A stretch of DNA of 64,000 nt from NCBI GenBank assembly GCA_035638775.1, contig DASQZJ010000064.1:81684-145683 (forward strand), written 5' to 3'. This document shows, one piece after another, positions 1-8,102 of this stretch (its first letter is position 1; every line of letters begins with the position of its first letter). The notes beneath the pieces were generated by a model, which was not told where the DNA came from, did no database searches, and saw only the letters and a program-made list of their open reading frames with translations. The translations under genes and the position numbers were made by a program. This DNA is from DASQZJ01 sp035638775 (lineage in GTDB: Bacteria; Pseudomonadota; Gammaproteobacteria; UBA5335; SLRW01).

Positions 1-927
1 CGCCAGCTCGCGCCGTTTCTGTTCCTGTCGCACCGCTTCCTTCAGATCGGCGATCTGGTACCTGAGCTGCACGATGTCGGGATAGCTGTCCTTGTAGGAC
101 AGCCTCAGCGTGGCCAGCTTGCCCTGCAGCTGGGCAATCAGCTCCTGGTACTGGCCCTCGCGGGAAATGCTGGCGGTGACCGCCGCCTCGCCGGAGAGCT
201 GGTTCTTGAGCGAGCCTTCCTTGATGTGAGCCTCCTTGAGCTCCAGCTCGGTCTTCTGGATCTTGTCCTGCAGGGTGGTGATGCGGTCGCCGATGGTGCC
301 CTCCGTCCCCGGTCTGGCATCGAGATGCGTGTCGCGGAAGTCGCGCATCCGGTTCTCCGCGCCGACCAGCTTCTTGTGGTACTCGTCCACCTGGTTGTCG
401 ATGAACTCGTACGCGGTATCGCTCTCCTGCGACTTGAGCTTGAGACTGGCCTCGATGAACAGCTGCGCGAACTCCGACACGGTCTGCCTGGCGCGACCGG
501 GGCGATCGTCCTGGTACTGGATCTTGACCAGATTGTCCCCGATCTGGAACACGCGGGTGTGACGCTTGATCCTTTCGGCGATGCGCTGTTGCTGCACGGG
601 CGTGGGATGGGACGCCAGCAGGCCGGTGGCCTGCATGATCCGGTGCAGCGCGGAACGGCTGTAGAGCAGCTCGCGTGCGACCCGTGACTGGTCGACGGCG
701 CCCGTGGGGACCGCCTGCCCCTGGAGCAGCGGCTTGATGATGTTGTGATTGTCCACGAGGATCGTGACCGAGGACGTGTAAACCTTCGGCCAGAACACCC
801 CGACCACGCTCATGGAAAGGCTGATCACCACGAACAGCACGGCGAGCAGGCGCCGGTGCTGGTACGCCTCGGTCAACAGCGATCGCAGACGCTGTTCGAG
901 AGAATTGGCGACAGTCGAGCCGGACAT
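1..927 (-). CDS. Exopolysaccharide chain-length determinant, Wzz/GNVR type (partial, C-terminus outside window)
   Basis: Inner-membrane polysaccharide co-polymerase that sets chain length during exopolysaccharide export. The visible 309 codons run off the window edge. A short cytoplasmic N-terminus is followed by one membrane segment (about residues 24-45, LLAVLFVVISLSMSVVGVFW) and a long periplasmic part rich in Gln, Lys and Glu that should form coiled coil (about 180-309). This layout matches chain-length determinants of XrtA/PEP-CTERM exopolysaccharide loci, which is family knowledge. Two ATGs lie at 933 and 927; the second has the better spacing from a GAGGGG stretch that also follows the upstream stop. 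It lies 12 nt after the export lipoprotein gene and is surely co-transcribed with it. A C-terminal tyrosine-kinase domain cannot be excluded because the end is missing. Confidence 0.85.
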   Translation of the reverse strand, partial: MSGSTVANSLEQRLRSLLTEAYQHRRLLAVLFVVISLSMSVVGVFWPKVYTSSVTILVDNHNIIKPLLQGQAVPTGAVDQSRVARELLYSRSALHRIMQATGLLASHPTPVQQQRIAERIKRHTRVFQIGDNLVKIQYQDDRPGRARQTVSEFAQLFIEASLKLKSQESDTAYEFIDNQVDEYHKKLVGAENRMRDFRDTHLDARPGTEGTIGDRITTLQDKIQKTELELKEAHIKEGSLKNQLSGEAAVTASISREGQYQELIAQLQGKLATLRLSYKDSYPDIVQLRYQIADLKEAVRQEQKRRELA

Positions 928-939
928 GGTCATCCCCCC

Positions 940-1599
940 TCAGAACAGGCGCTCGGGCACGGTGATCACGTCGCCCGGACGCAGGGCGTAGTTGGTGCCG
1001 AGATTGCCCTTGTTGAGGATATCCCCCAGCTCCACGTGCAGGACTTCCGACCGGTCATGGATGCGCCGGTGCAGCACCGTACCGTTGGCCGAGGCGAACT
1101 CGTTCACGCCGCCCGCCTCCAGCACCGCGTCGAGCACCGTCATCCCCTGACGGAACGGGAGCGTCACCGGTCGCCTGACCGCTCCGGTCACCCGCACGCG
1201 GGTGAGAAACTCGTGGCTCTTGAGGTCGGTTACGATCACCGCCACCTGCGGCTTGCGCACGTAGGCCGACAGGGCATGCTCGACGTTGCTGGCCACCTGC
1301 ATCGGCGCCAGCCCGCCGGCACGCACGTCGCCCACCAGCGGGACGGAGATCATCCCGTCCGGCCGCACCGGGACCGTCACGGAAAGGTCCGGGTTGCCCC
1401 AGACGCTCACCCGCACCACGTCGTCGACGCCCAGGTGATAGGTATGGCCGATCAGCGAGGCAGCCGCGCCATCGCTTCCCTGGGTGACGTGCACCCCGTC
1501 GCCGGGGCCGCCACCGTGCACCAGCGCGGGATCGGCCGGATGGCAGGCGACGAGCAGCGTCGCCAGAAACAGCAAAGCGAACAGCCTCAATGCAGACAC
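940..1599 (-). CDS. Polysaccharide export outer-membrane lipoprotein, Wza-like
   Basis: Predicted outer-membrane polysaccharide export protein. The GTG start at 1599 gives an N-terminal lipoprotein signal (ALLFLATLLVAC) with lipid-carrying Cys19. A poly-export domain follows (about residues 50-125, beginning YHLGVDDVVRVSVWGNPDL), then a soluble-ligand-binding beta-grasp (SLBB) domain (about 130-205). At 219 aa it is much shorter than E. coli Wza and matches the short export proteins of PEP-CTERM-type loci. It probably forms the periplasm-spanning conduit with the chain-length determinant encoded 12 nt downstream. The gene is divergent from the J-domain gene at 1794. Confidence 0.88.
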   Translation of the reverse strand: MSALRLFALLFLATLLVACHPADPALVHGGGPGDGVHVTQGSDGAAASLIGHTYHLGVDDVVRVSVWGNPDLSVTVPVRPDGMISVPLVGDVRAGGLAPMQVASNVEHALSAYVRKPQVAVIVTDLKSHEFLTRVRVTGAVRRPVTLPFRQGMTVLDAVLEAGGVNEFASANGTVLHRRIHDRSEVLHVELGDILNKGNLGTNYALRPGDVITVPERLF

Positions 1600-1793
1600 G
1601 ACCGGATCTCCCCGTCCCGAGGCCGGTCATGCACCGGATACGGGACATGCTTGCGACGGACGGACCGCCGGCGACGCGGTGCCATGTTGCACACTCGCGG
1701 CCAGTGGACTAGAACCTGAACGGACGCCGGCCGCCGGGTCGCGGTCGCGGGGGGCGGCGCCACGCAACAACACGAAACGGGAGCGCCGAGAGG

Positions 1794-2648
1794 ATGGACG
1801 CCGATCCGGGCATCGCACGCTGCTACCGCCTGCTCGGAGTGGATCCGCCCTGCAGCTGGGCCGAGGTCCGGCGTGCCTACCGGCGCGAGATCCGTCGCTG
1901 CCACCCCGACCGCGCGGGGCGCGATGCGCCGGCGCGCGTTCGCGCCGACCGGCAAAGCGCCGAAATCAACCGGGCCTACGACGTGCTCCGCCGCTACTAC
2001 CGGAACCACGGGGTGCTGCCGGAGGTGGCGCCGGACCGCGTCCGCTCCGCAACGCCCGCGCCCGTGCGCCGACGGAGCCGTCGCCGCTACGTCCTGGCCG
2101 CGGCCGCCGGGGCGGCGACCCTGGTCTGGCTCATCCACCACCAGCCGCCGCCCTCCTCGCCCCGGGCGGTGGTGGACGCGGCGACGCCCGGCCCCGATCA
2201 GCGGGGGCAGCCGGCGCCGCGCCCCGAGATTGCCGATGCGCCCCACTTCGGAGCCGGCTCCAGCGTCGGCGACGTCTTTGACATCGAGGGGGTGCCCGGC
2301 CGCGTGATCGGCGATACCTGGTACTACGGACCGTCCTGGGTGCGCTTCTCGCATGGCGAGGTGATCGCCTGGCACAGCGAGCCGCAGCATCCCCTGCAGT
2401 CGGACCCGGCGTACCCGCTGGATTACGGGGATGCGCCGACACGCCGCGGCCGGCTCGTGCATGCGAGGCACTGGGGCTTCACCGTGGGATCGTCGGCCGC
2501 CGAGGTCTATGCCGTGCAGGGCCCGCCCGACGTGAAGCGAGACGGCCAGTGGCGATACGGTGCCTCGCGGGTGTACTTCCACGACGGCCGGGTGACCGGC
2601 TGGTACAGTGATCCGGCACGACCGCTTCGAACCACCCTGCCGAACTGA
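1794..2648 (+). CDS. Membrane-anchored J-domain protein with two tandem C-terminal repeats
   Basis: Unrecognised as a named gene. Residues about 8-70 form a J domain with the HPD tripeptide at 37-39, which in this family stimulates DnaK ATPase. A basic linker leads to one membrane segment (about 99-115, YVLAAAAGAATLVWL). The C-terminal region carries two related units of roughly 50 residues (about 152-200 and 228-278). Each runs G.SVG/S.AEV-(x)-G.P-(x)-W.YG.S.V.F..G.V..W.S.P..PL and resembles small SmpA/OmlA-like modules. With the J domain cytoplasmic, the repeats would be periplasmic. It lies divergent to the export lipoprotein and convergent with the sugar transferase (17 nt gap), so a role in assembling the export apparatus is only inference. 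Confidence 0.75.
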   Translation: MDADPGIARCYRLLGVDPPCSWAEVRRAYRREIRRCHPDRAGRDAPARVRADRQSAEINRAYDVLRRYYRNHGVLPEVAPDRVRSATPAPVRRRSRRRYVLAAAAGAATLVWLIHHQPPPSSPRAVVDAATPGPDQRGQPAPRPEIADAPHFGAGSSVGDVFDIEGVPGRVIGDTWYYGPSWVRFSHGEVIAWHSEPQHPLQSDPAYPLDYGDAPTRRGRLVHARHWGFTVGSSAAEVYAVQGPPDVKRDGQWRYGASRVYFHDGRVTGWYSDPARPLRTTLPN

Positions 2649-2665
2649 CGGTATCGCCCCGCGCA

Positions 2666-4072
2666 TCACCGCGACCCCTTGCCGAACAGCACCACCTCGA
2701 CGGTCTGCAGCAGGATCGCCAGGTCCAGCAGCAGCGTGTAGTTCTTCACGTAGTAGAGGTCGTACTGAAGCTTCTCCCGGGCGTCCGCTTCGGAGGCGCC
2801 GTAGGGGTAGTGCAGCTGGGCCCAGCCGGTGATCCCGGGCTTGACCCGGTGCCGCTCGACGTAATACGGGAGAACGGCAGCGAGGCGGTCGACGAACACC
2901 TGCCGCTCGGGACGGGGCCCGACGAAGCTCATGTCGCCGCGCAGGACGTTGAATACCTGCGGCAGCTCGTCCAGGCGGTACTTGCGGATGAAACGCCCCA
3001 CGCGGGTGATCCGCATGTCGTTCTGCTGTGCCCAGCGCGCCTGCCCGTCGCTCTCCGCGTCCACCACCATGCTGCGGAACTTGAGCATGTGGAAGATGCG
3101 GCCCTGCTGCCCCACCCGCTCCTGCCGGAACAGTACCGGGGCTGCCCGTCCGCTCTCCACGCGGATGGCCAGCGCGACCGCCAGCATCACCGGCCAGGTC
3201 AGGGCGAGCAGCAGCAGACTGACCAGGATATCGAAGGTCCGCTTGAGATAGGCTTGCGCGACGCCCGCCTGGTAGCCGTCCGAAAAAATCATCCAGCTGG
3301 GATAGAGCAGGTCGAGCTTGACCTTGCCCGTCTCGCGCTCGAAGAAGCTGGCGACGTCGGTCACGCGGACGCCCCCCATCTTGCACTGCAGGAGCTGGTC
3401 GGTGGGAAAGGCGCTGCGGCGCTCGTCCATCGCCACCACCACCTCGTCGATCTGGTTGGTGCGGCAATAGTCCCACAGGCCCTCGCCCACCTGGATCCGG
3501 CGCGCGGCCTCGATGCCCTCGCCATCCCCCTCGGTGGGCACGAAACCGACGATGCGGAAATCCCGCTGGTCCGACCGCCGCCGCAGCCACTGCATCATGC
3601 TCGCCGCCTTGACGCCCGCGCCGAGCACCAGGAGCCGGTTCCGGAAAGGATTCTCGTCCACCGTGTGCATGAACACCGGACGGACCGTGCCCACGACGAA
3701 GAACGCCATGATCCCGGCCAGCGCAAGGGCGCCGCGTCCCAGGTAGAGGGTCGGTATCAGGTAGAACAGCAGGGTCATCGCGATGCCGCCGAGGGCGAAC
3801 GCCGCCCCGAGTCGCAGCAGCACCGCGGGGCTGCTCTCGCGCATTCGGGGCTGGTACAGGCCGAGGGCCAGCATGCTGAGCAGCATGATGGCGGCGTAGG
3901 CGAGCGCCCGTGGCAGCAGCGGCCCGATGCTTTCCCGCACCGCGTGAGCGACGCCGAAGAAGCGCAGGTACGCCCCCGCATACACGGACAGCATGAATAT
4001 GCCGGCCTCGACCCCGGCCAGCATCAGGAAGGGGGTATGAACGTATTGTCTGAAGACCCGGACCGTCGCCAT
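2666..4072 (-). CDS. Undecaprenyl-phosphate sugar transferase of exopolysaccharide synthesis (EpsB/WcaJ type)
   Basis: Polyprenyl-phosphate glycosyl-1-phosphate transferase that would load the first sugar of the repeat unit on undecaprenyl phosphate at the inner membrane. The N-terminal half has four hydrophobic segments and a nucleotide-binding-like middle domain. The C-terminal bacterial sugar-transferase domain (about residues 270-465) begins KRTFDILVSLLLLAL and contains RQERVG, MLKFRSM and the active-site region DELPQVFNVLRGDMSFVGPR. Its 468 aa match the PEP-CTERM/EpsH-associated transferases. A sigma70-like promoter about 175 nt upstream on the same strand probably drives it. Confidence 0.9.
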   Translation of the reverse strand: MATVRVFRQYVHTPFLMLAGVEAGIFMLSVYAGAYLRFFGVAHAVRESIGPLLPRALAYAAIMLLSMLALGLYQPRMRESSPAVLLRLGAAFALGGIAMTLLFYLIPTLYLGRGALALAGIMAFFVVGTVRPVFMHTVDENPFRNRLLVLGAGVKAASMMQWLRRRSDQRDFRIVGFVPTEGDGEGIEAARRIQVGEGLWDYCRTNQIDEVVVAMDERRSAFPTDQLLQCKMGGVRVTDVASFFERETGKVKLDLLYPSWMIFSDGYQAGVAQAYLKRTFDILVSLLLLALTWPVMLAVALAIRVESGRAAPVLFRQERVGQQGRIFHMLKFRSMVVDAESDGQARWAQQNDMRITRVGRFIRKYRLDELPQVFNVLRGDMSFVGPRPERQVFVDRLAAVLPYYVERHRVKPGITGWAQLHYPYGASEADAREKLQYDLYYVKNYTLLLDLAILLQTVEVVLFGKGSR

Positions 4073-4409
4073 CCCTAGCTCCCGTCAGGCAGTCCATGAC
4101 CTCGACCGGCGATGTCGCAGGCCCGTCGCCGGTCCAGCCACCGCCCGGGTTTCCTCCTGAAGCCCGGCCCGGTGTCCAAGATCGTTCCGTGAGGCATGCG
4201 CCGTCGGCGGGCATTCCCGCCGCGGCCCGTCTCCATCCTGCGAGAAAGGTATAGATGGGGTTGCGGGTTTTCTCAACCCCCCTTAACGGGTGGAGCGCCG
4301 GCTCGCGAACGCTGGACTATACTTCGGACGCCCGGCAGGGGAAGCCGGGCGCGGGGCCGGCGTGCATCGCGGGCACACGGCTCGGGACAACCGGAACAGG
4401 GATGTTGTC
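4073..4409. other. Divergent promoter region between sugar transferase and UDP-sugar dehydrogenase genes
   Basis: A 337-nt gap without a convincing gene. It holds the minus-strand promoter at 4248-4276 and a 7-bp hairpin (GGGGTTG/CAACCCC, 4257-4280) overlapping that promoter. On the plus strand there is an isolated -10-like TATACT at 4318-4323 with no good -35. An in-frame upstream extension of the dehydrogenase (from 4290) has no family similarity and was not used. Confidence 0.55.
4248..4276 (-). promoter_or_regulatory. Sigma70-like promoter for the sugar transferase gene
   Basis: On the minus strand, TTGAGA (4271-4276) is followed by a 17-nt spacer and TATACC (4248-4253), close to the TTGACA/TATAAT consensus. 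The overlapping hairpin at 4257-4280 could form in single-stranded DNA or be a regulator site; that is inference. Confidence 0.5.
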
Positions 4410-5687
4410 ATGCTGACTCTGGAAGAGTGCCGCGTGGGCCTGATCGGCCTCGGCTACGTCGGACTGCCGCTGGCAGTGGAGTTCGGGAAGCACTTTCCGA
4501 CGCTGGGATTCGACCTCAAGCCCGAGCGCGTGCAAGAGCTGCGCGAAGGCTGGGACCGCACGCTGGAGGTGGACGCCGCCGAGCTGGCATGCGCCACCCG
4601 GCTGCGCTACAGCGACGATCCTTCGGAGCTGGTCGACTGCAACGTCTACGTGGTAACGGTTCCCACTCCCATCGACCGCCACAAGCAGCCCGACCTGCGG
4701 CCCCTGGAAGCCGCCAGCCGCACGGTCGGGCGGGTGCTGGGCCGCGGTGACGTCGTGGTGTTCGAATCGACCGTGTACCCGGGAGCCACCGAGGAGGTCT
4801 GCGTCCCGATCATGGAGTCGGAATCCGGTCTCGCCTGCAATCGCGATTTCTACGCCGGCTACAGCCCCGAACGCATCAATCCCGGAGACCGGGACCATCG
4901 GCTCCCCGGGATCGTCAAGGTCGTGTCGGGATCGACCCCGGAAGCCGCGGAGCTGGTCGCCGGACTGTACGGCCGCATCATTCCGGCCGGCGTGCACCGC
5001 GCCAGCAGCATCCGCGTCGCGGAGGCGGCCAAGGTGATCGAGAATACCCAGCGCGATGTCAATATCGCGCTGGTCAACGAGCTGGCCATGATCTTTCACC
5101 GGCTCGGCATCGACACGCGCGAAGTGCTGGACGCGGCCGGCACCAAGTGGAACTTCCTGCCCTTCGTGCCCGGGCTGGTGGGCGGGCATTGCATCGGCGT
5201 CGATCCCTACTACCTGACCGCCAAGGCCCAGGAGATCGGCTACTTCCCCGAGATGATCCTGGCCGGCCGGCGCCTCAACGACCGGATGGGCGGCTATGTC
5301 GCGGAGCGCGTGGTCAAGTTGCTCACCCAGCGCCGGATCCATGTCGCCGGAGCCGCTGTGCTGGTCATGGGATTCACTTTCAAGGAGAACTGCCCCGATC
5401 TGCGCAATACCCGCGTGATTGATATGATCCGGGAGTTCCAGCACTATCAGGCCATCGTGGAGATATTCGACCCCTGGGTGGATACGGCCGAGGCCGAGCG
5501 CGAGTACGGCGTGCGGCCGGTGCTGGACCCCCCCGAAGGCGGTTACGATGCCGTCATCCTGGCCGTGGCGCACCGGCAGTTCATCGAGATGGGACCCGGA
5601 AGGATCCGGGCCCTGTGCAAGCCTGACGGGATCGTATTCGACATCAAGAACGTGTTACCAGCGGAGGCCGTTGACGGGCGCCTGTAA
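4410..5687 (+). CDS. Nucleotide-sugar (UDP-HexNAc or UDP-hexose) dehydrogenase, TviB/WbpA type
   Basis: NAD-dependent enzyme of the UDP-glucose/GDP-mannose dehydrogenase family that oxidises C6 of a UDP-sugar to a uronate. The N-terminal Rossmann motif GLIGLGYVGLP lies at residues 9-19. The helix with AEAAKVIEN holds Lys208, and the catalytic Cys261 sits in GLVGGHCIGVDPYY. The sequence resembles the Vi-antigen TviB/WbpA branch more than simple UDP-glucose dehydrogenases, so a UDP-N-acetylhexosamine substrate is likely but not proven. The ATG at 4410 is chosen because the Rossmann fold begins right after it. With the epimerase 91 nt downstream it forms the usual two-step route to a UDP-(N-acetyl)galacturonate-type precursor. 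Confidence 0.9.
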   Translation: MLTLEECRVGLIGLGYVGLPLAVEFGKHFPTLGFDLKPERVQELREGWDRTLEVDAAELACATRLRYSDDPSELVDCNVYVVTVPTPIDRHKQPDLRPLEAASRTVGRVLGRGDVVVFESTVYPGATEEVCVPIMESESGLACNRDFYAGYSPERINPGDRDHRLPGIVKVVSGSTPEAAELVAGLYGRIIPAGVHRASSIRVAEAAKVIENTQRDVNIALVNELAMIFHRLGIDTREVLDAAGTKWNFLPFVPGLVGGHCIGVDPYYLTAKAQEIGYFPEMILAGRRLNDRMGGYVAERVVKLLTQRRIHVAGAAVLVMGFTFKENCPDLRNTRVIDMIREFQHYQAIVEIFDPWVDTAEAEREYGVRPVLDPPEGGYDAVILAVAHRQFIEMGPGRIRALCKPDGIVFDIKNVLPAEAVDGRL

Positions 5688-5778
5688 TCGGATCGGGGCG
5701 CCCGGCGCCGGGTGCGGACGGGTTCGGGGACTGCCTTGACCGGCATCCCCGTCGCAGCAACATGTCAGTGGAGAAGTC

Positions 5779-6792
5779 ATGAAAGTGCTCGTCACCGGCA
5801 CCGCCGGGTTCATCGGCTCCGCAACCGCGCTGCGTTTGCTGGAGCGGGGCGACGAGGTCGTCGGCGTCGACAACCTCAACCCCTACTACGACGTGGAGCT
5901 CAAGAAGGCCCGACTGCGGCGCAAGCTGGAATATCCCGGGTTCACGGAGATCACCGCCGACATCGCCGATCGCGGGGCGATGGAGCAGGCCTTCCGGGAG
6001 CATCAGCCGCAGCGAGTGATCAATCTTGCGGCCCAGGCGGGAGTGCGCTACTCGCTCGAGAACCCCCATGTCTACGTCGACTCCAACGTGGTCGGGTTCC
6101 TCAACATCCTCGAGTGCTGCCGCCATCACGATGTCGAATCGCTCGTGTACGCCTCGACCAGCTCGGTCTATGGTGGCAACACCCGGATGCCCTTCTCGCC
6201 CCACGACGACGTCGGTCACCCGTTGACGCTCTACGCCGCTACCAAGCGTGCCAACGAGCTGATGGCGCATACCTACAGCCACCTGTTCGGTCTGCCTGCC
6301 ACGGGGCTTCGCTTCTTCACCGTATACGGCCCGTGGGGACGCCCCGACATGGCGCTGTTCCGCTTCACGCGGGCGATACTCGCCGGCGAGCCGATCGATG
6401 TCTACAACTACGGCCGGCACCGGCGAGACTTCACCTACATCGACGACATCGTGGACGGCGTGGTACGCGTACTGGACCGGATTCCCTCCGGATCCCCCGA
6501 CTGGTCGGGAGACGCCCCGGATCCGGCCACCAGCAGCGCCCCGTTCCGGGTCTACAACATCGGCAACAGCAAGCCGGTCGAGCTCGAGCGCTACATCGAG
6601 GTGATCGAACAATGCCTGGACCGGAAGGCGGACAGGAACCTGCTGCCCATGCAGCCGGGTGACGTGCCCGACACGTATGCCGATGTCACGGACCTCACGC
6701 ACGACACCGGGTACCGGCCCCGCACCTCCGTCGAGGTCGGCGTGCGGAATTTCGTCGACTGGTACCTGAGCTACTACGGCCGGCGCTCCTGA
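5779..6792 (+). CDS. NAD-dependent UDP-uronate 4-epimerase family protein (CapI-like)
   Basis: Extended short-chain dehydrogenase that interconverts the C4 configuration of a UDP-sugar. It has the GxxGxxG NAD motif (TGTAGFIG, residues 6-13), Asp31 at the end of beta-2 for NAD, the catalytic Ser in YASTSSVYGG and the Y152-xxx-K156 pair (LYAATK). FFTVYGPWGRPDMA is characteristic of UDP-glucuronate epimerases of the CapI/LpsL branch. The length of 337 aa is normal. It follows the UDP-sugar dehydrogenase and should use its product as substrate for the exopolysaccharide. The ATG at 5779 follows GTGGAGAAG. Confidence 0.9.
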   Translation: MKVLVTGTAGFIGSATALRLLERGDEVVGVDNLNPYYDVELKKARLRRKLEYPGFTEITADIADRGAMEQAFREHQPQRVINLAAQAGVRYSLENPHVYVDSNVVGFLNILECCRHHDVESLVYASTSSVYGGNTRMPFSPHDDVGHPLTLYAATKRANELMAHTYSHLFGLPATGLRFFTVYGPWGRPDMALFRFTRAILAGEPIDVYNYGRHRRDFTYIDDIVDGVVRVLDRIPSGSPDWSGDAPDPATSSAPFRVYNIGNSKPVELERYIEVIEQCLDRKADRNLLPMQPGDVPDTYADVTDLTHDTGYRPRTSVEVGVRNFVDWYLSYYGRRS

Positions 6793-6818
6793 GGCTCTCC
6801 GCGGCACGGCCCCGACGC

Positions 6819-8081
6819 ATGCCACGCGCGCGGCGAGTGCGACTCCCCCTGGCGATCGTGCTCGCCTGCGGTGGCGCCTCGGAAGGCGCGCTGGGCGTGG
6901 TGCGCGCGCTCGGAGCACGCGGCGTGCCGATCCTGCTGGTGACCGAAGCCGCGGACTCTCCCGTGGCTGCATCCCGGCACGTCGACCAGGTCGTTCACCT
7001 GCCCCGGTTCACCCGGGACGCCGCCTCCCTGGTGAATGCGGTGACCGCCGTCGCATCCCGCCAGGCACAGCCGCCGGTCCTGTTTCCGACCGCGGACCCG
7101 GACCTGGCACTGATCGCGACACACTACCGCGAGCTGTCCGCAGTGCTGCGACCGCTGGTCGATGATCCCGCGCTGACCGGCGCCCTGATGGACAAGGGGC
7201 GGTTCCTCGGGCTGGCCCACGTGCACGGGCTTCCGGTACCCCGCACCCATGCCCTGGAGACGGTGATCCGGAAGCCGGGAAGCCTTGCCTGCCCGATCAT
7301 GCTCAAGCCGCGGACTCCGGACGCCTGGCATCTCCCCGGCCTCGAGGCATGGCTGGGCGAGTGCAAGGCCCGCCGCGTCGATACGCCGGGGGAGCTGGCC
7401 CGGCTCGGACCTCGCCTTCTGGACGCCGGGGCGGCGACCCTCGCGCAGGAGTACGTCCCCGGCCCCGACGAGGAACACCGTGATCTGCACGTGTTCCGGG
7501 AGAGCCCGGCACGGCCGCCGGTCTGGTTCAGCGGCCGCAAGCTCCGCGTCTATCCGGTGCATGCCGGCAGCGCTACCTGCGCAATCAGCGAGTCCATGCC
7601 CGACCTCGCCGCCCTGGGCCTGCGGGCGCTCGACGCGCTCGGCTACACCGGGCTCGCCAACTTGAATTTCAAGCGGCACGCGGATACCGGGCGATTCATG
7701 CTGCTGGAGATCAATCCCCGCGTCAGCCAGTGGAACATCCTCGCCACGCGCTGTGGCATTGACCTCCCGTGGTGCGCCTACGCCGCAGCCGCCGGGCTCG
7801 ATGTCGGACCGGTTCCGCCCGGCCAGCGCACCGGGCCGCGCTATGTCGACCTCGGTGCCGATCTGCGCGCCTGGCGCCGCTACCGGCGCTTCGGCGAATG
7901 GCCCGTCCTGTCCTACATCGGCTCGCTGATGAGCGGCCCGCGGGTCTGGCAGACCTTCGACGCTTCGGACCCGGCCCCGCTCCTGCAGGCGTTCCGGCGC
8001 GACCTCGCGACGCTGTTCCGGCGCCGCCCCCGCTTCCGGCACCCCGGCGGCGGTGGACCGGACAGCCTCCTGAACGGCTAG
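6819..8081 (+). CDS. ATP-grasp domain protein (carboxylate-amine ligase-like)
   Basis: A 420-aa ATP-grasp enzyme. These normally couple ATP hydrolysis to ligation of a carboxylate to an amine or thiol through an acyl phosphate. An N-terminal pre-ATP-grasp Rossmann-like part (LAIVLACGGASEGALGVVRALG) is followed by the ATP-grasp core. The core has a basic residue in CPIMLKPRTPDAW and the metal-binding end NLNFKRHADTGRFMLLEINPRVSQW. No substrate can be assigned. It starts 26 nt after the epimerase and reads towards the FemAB/GNAT-like gene at 8103-9272. ATP-grasp and FemAB-like genes recur together in exopolysaccharide and exosortase loci, so modification of the polymer or its carrier is plausible but inferred. 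Confidence 0.8.
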   Translation: MPRARRVRLPLAIVLACGGASEGALGVVRALGARGVPILLVTEAADSPVAASRHVDQVVHLPRFTRDAASLVNAVTAVASRQAQPPVLFPTADPDLALIATHYRELSAVLRPLVDDPALTGALMDKGRFLGLAHVHGLPVPRTHALETVIRKPGSLACPIMLKPRTPDAWHLPGLEAWLGECKARRVDTPGELARLGPRLLDAGAATLAQEYVPGPDEEHRDLHVFRESPARPPVWFSGRKLRVYPVHAGSATCAISESMPDLAALGLRALDALGYTGLANLNFKRHADTGRFMLLEINPRVSQWNILATRCGIDLPWCAYAAAAGLDVGPVPPGQRTGPRYVDLGADLRAWRRYRRFGEWPVLSYIGSLMSGPRVWQTFDASDPAPLLQAFRRDLATLFRRRPRFRHPGGGGPDSLLNG

Positions 8082-8102
8082 GCACTTCGCCGGCCGACGA
8101 AC

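Noticed and set aside
1587..4214. An 875-codon minus-strand frame spanning several genes
   Set aside because: It overlaps genuine genes on both strands and has low-complexity Gly/Arg/Ala composition.
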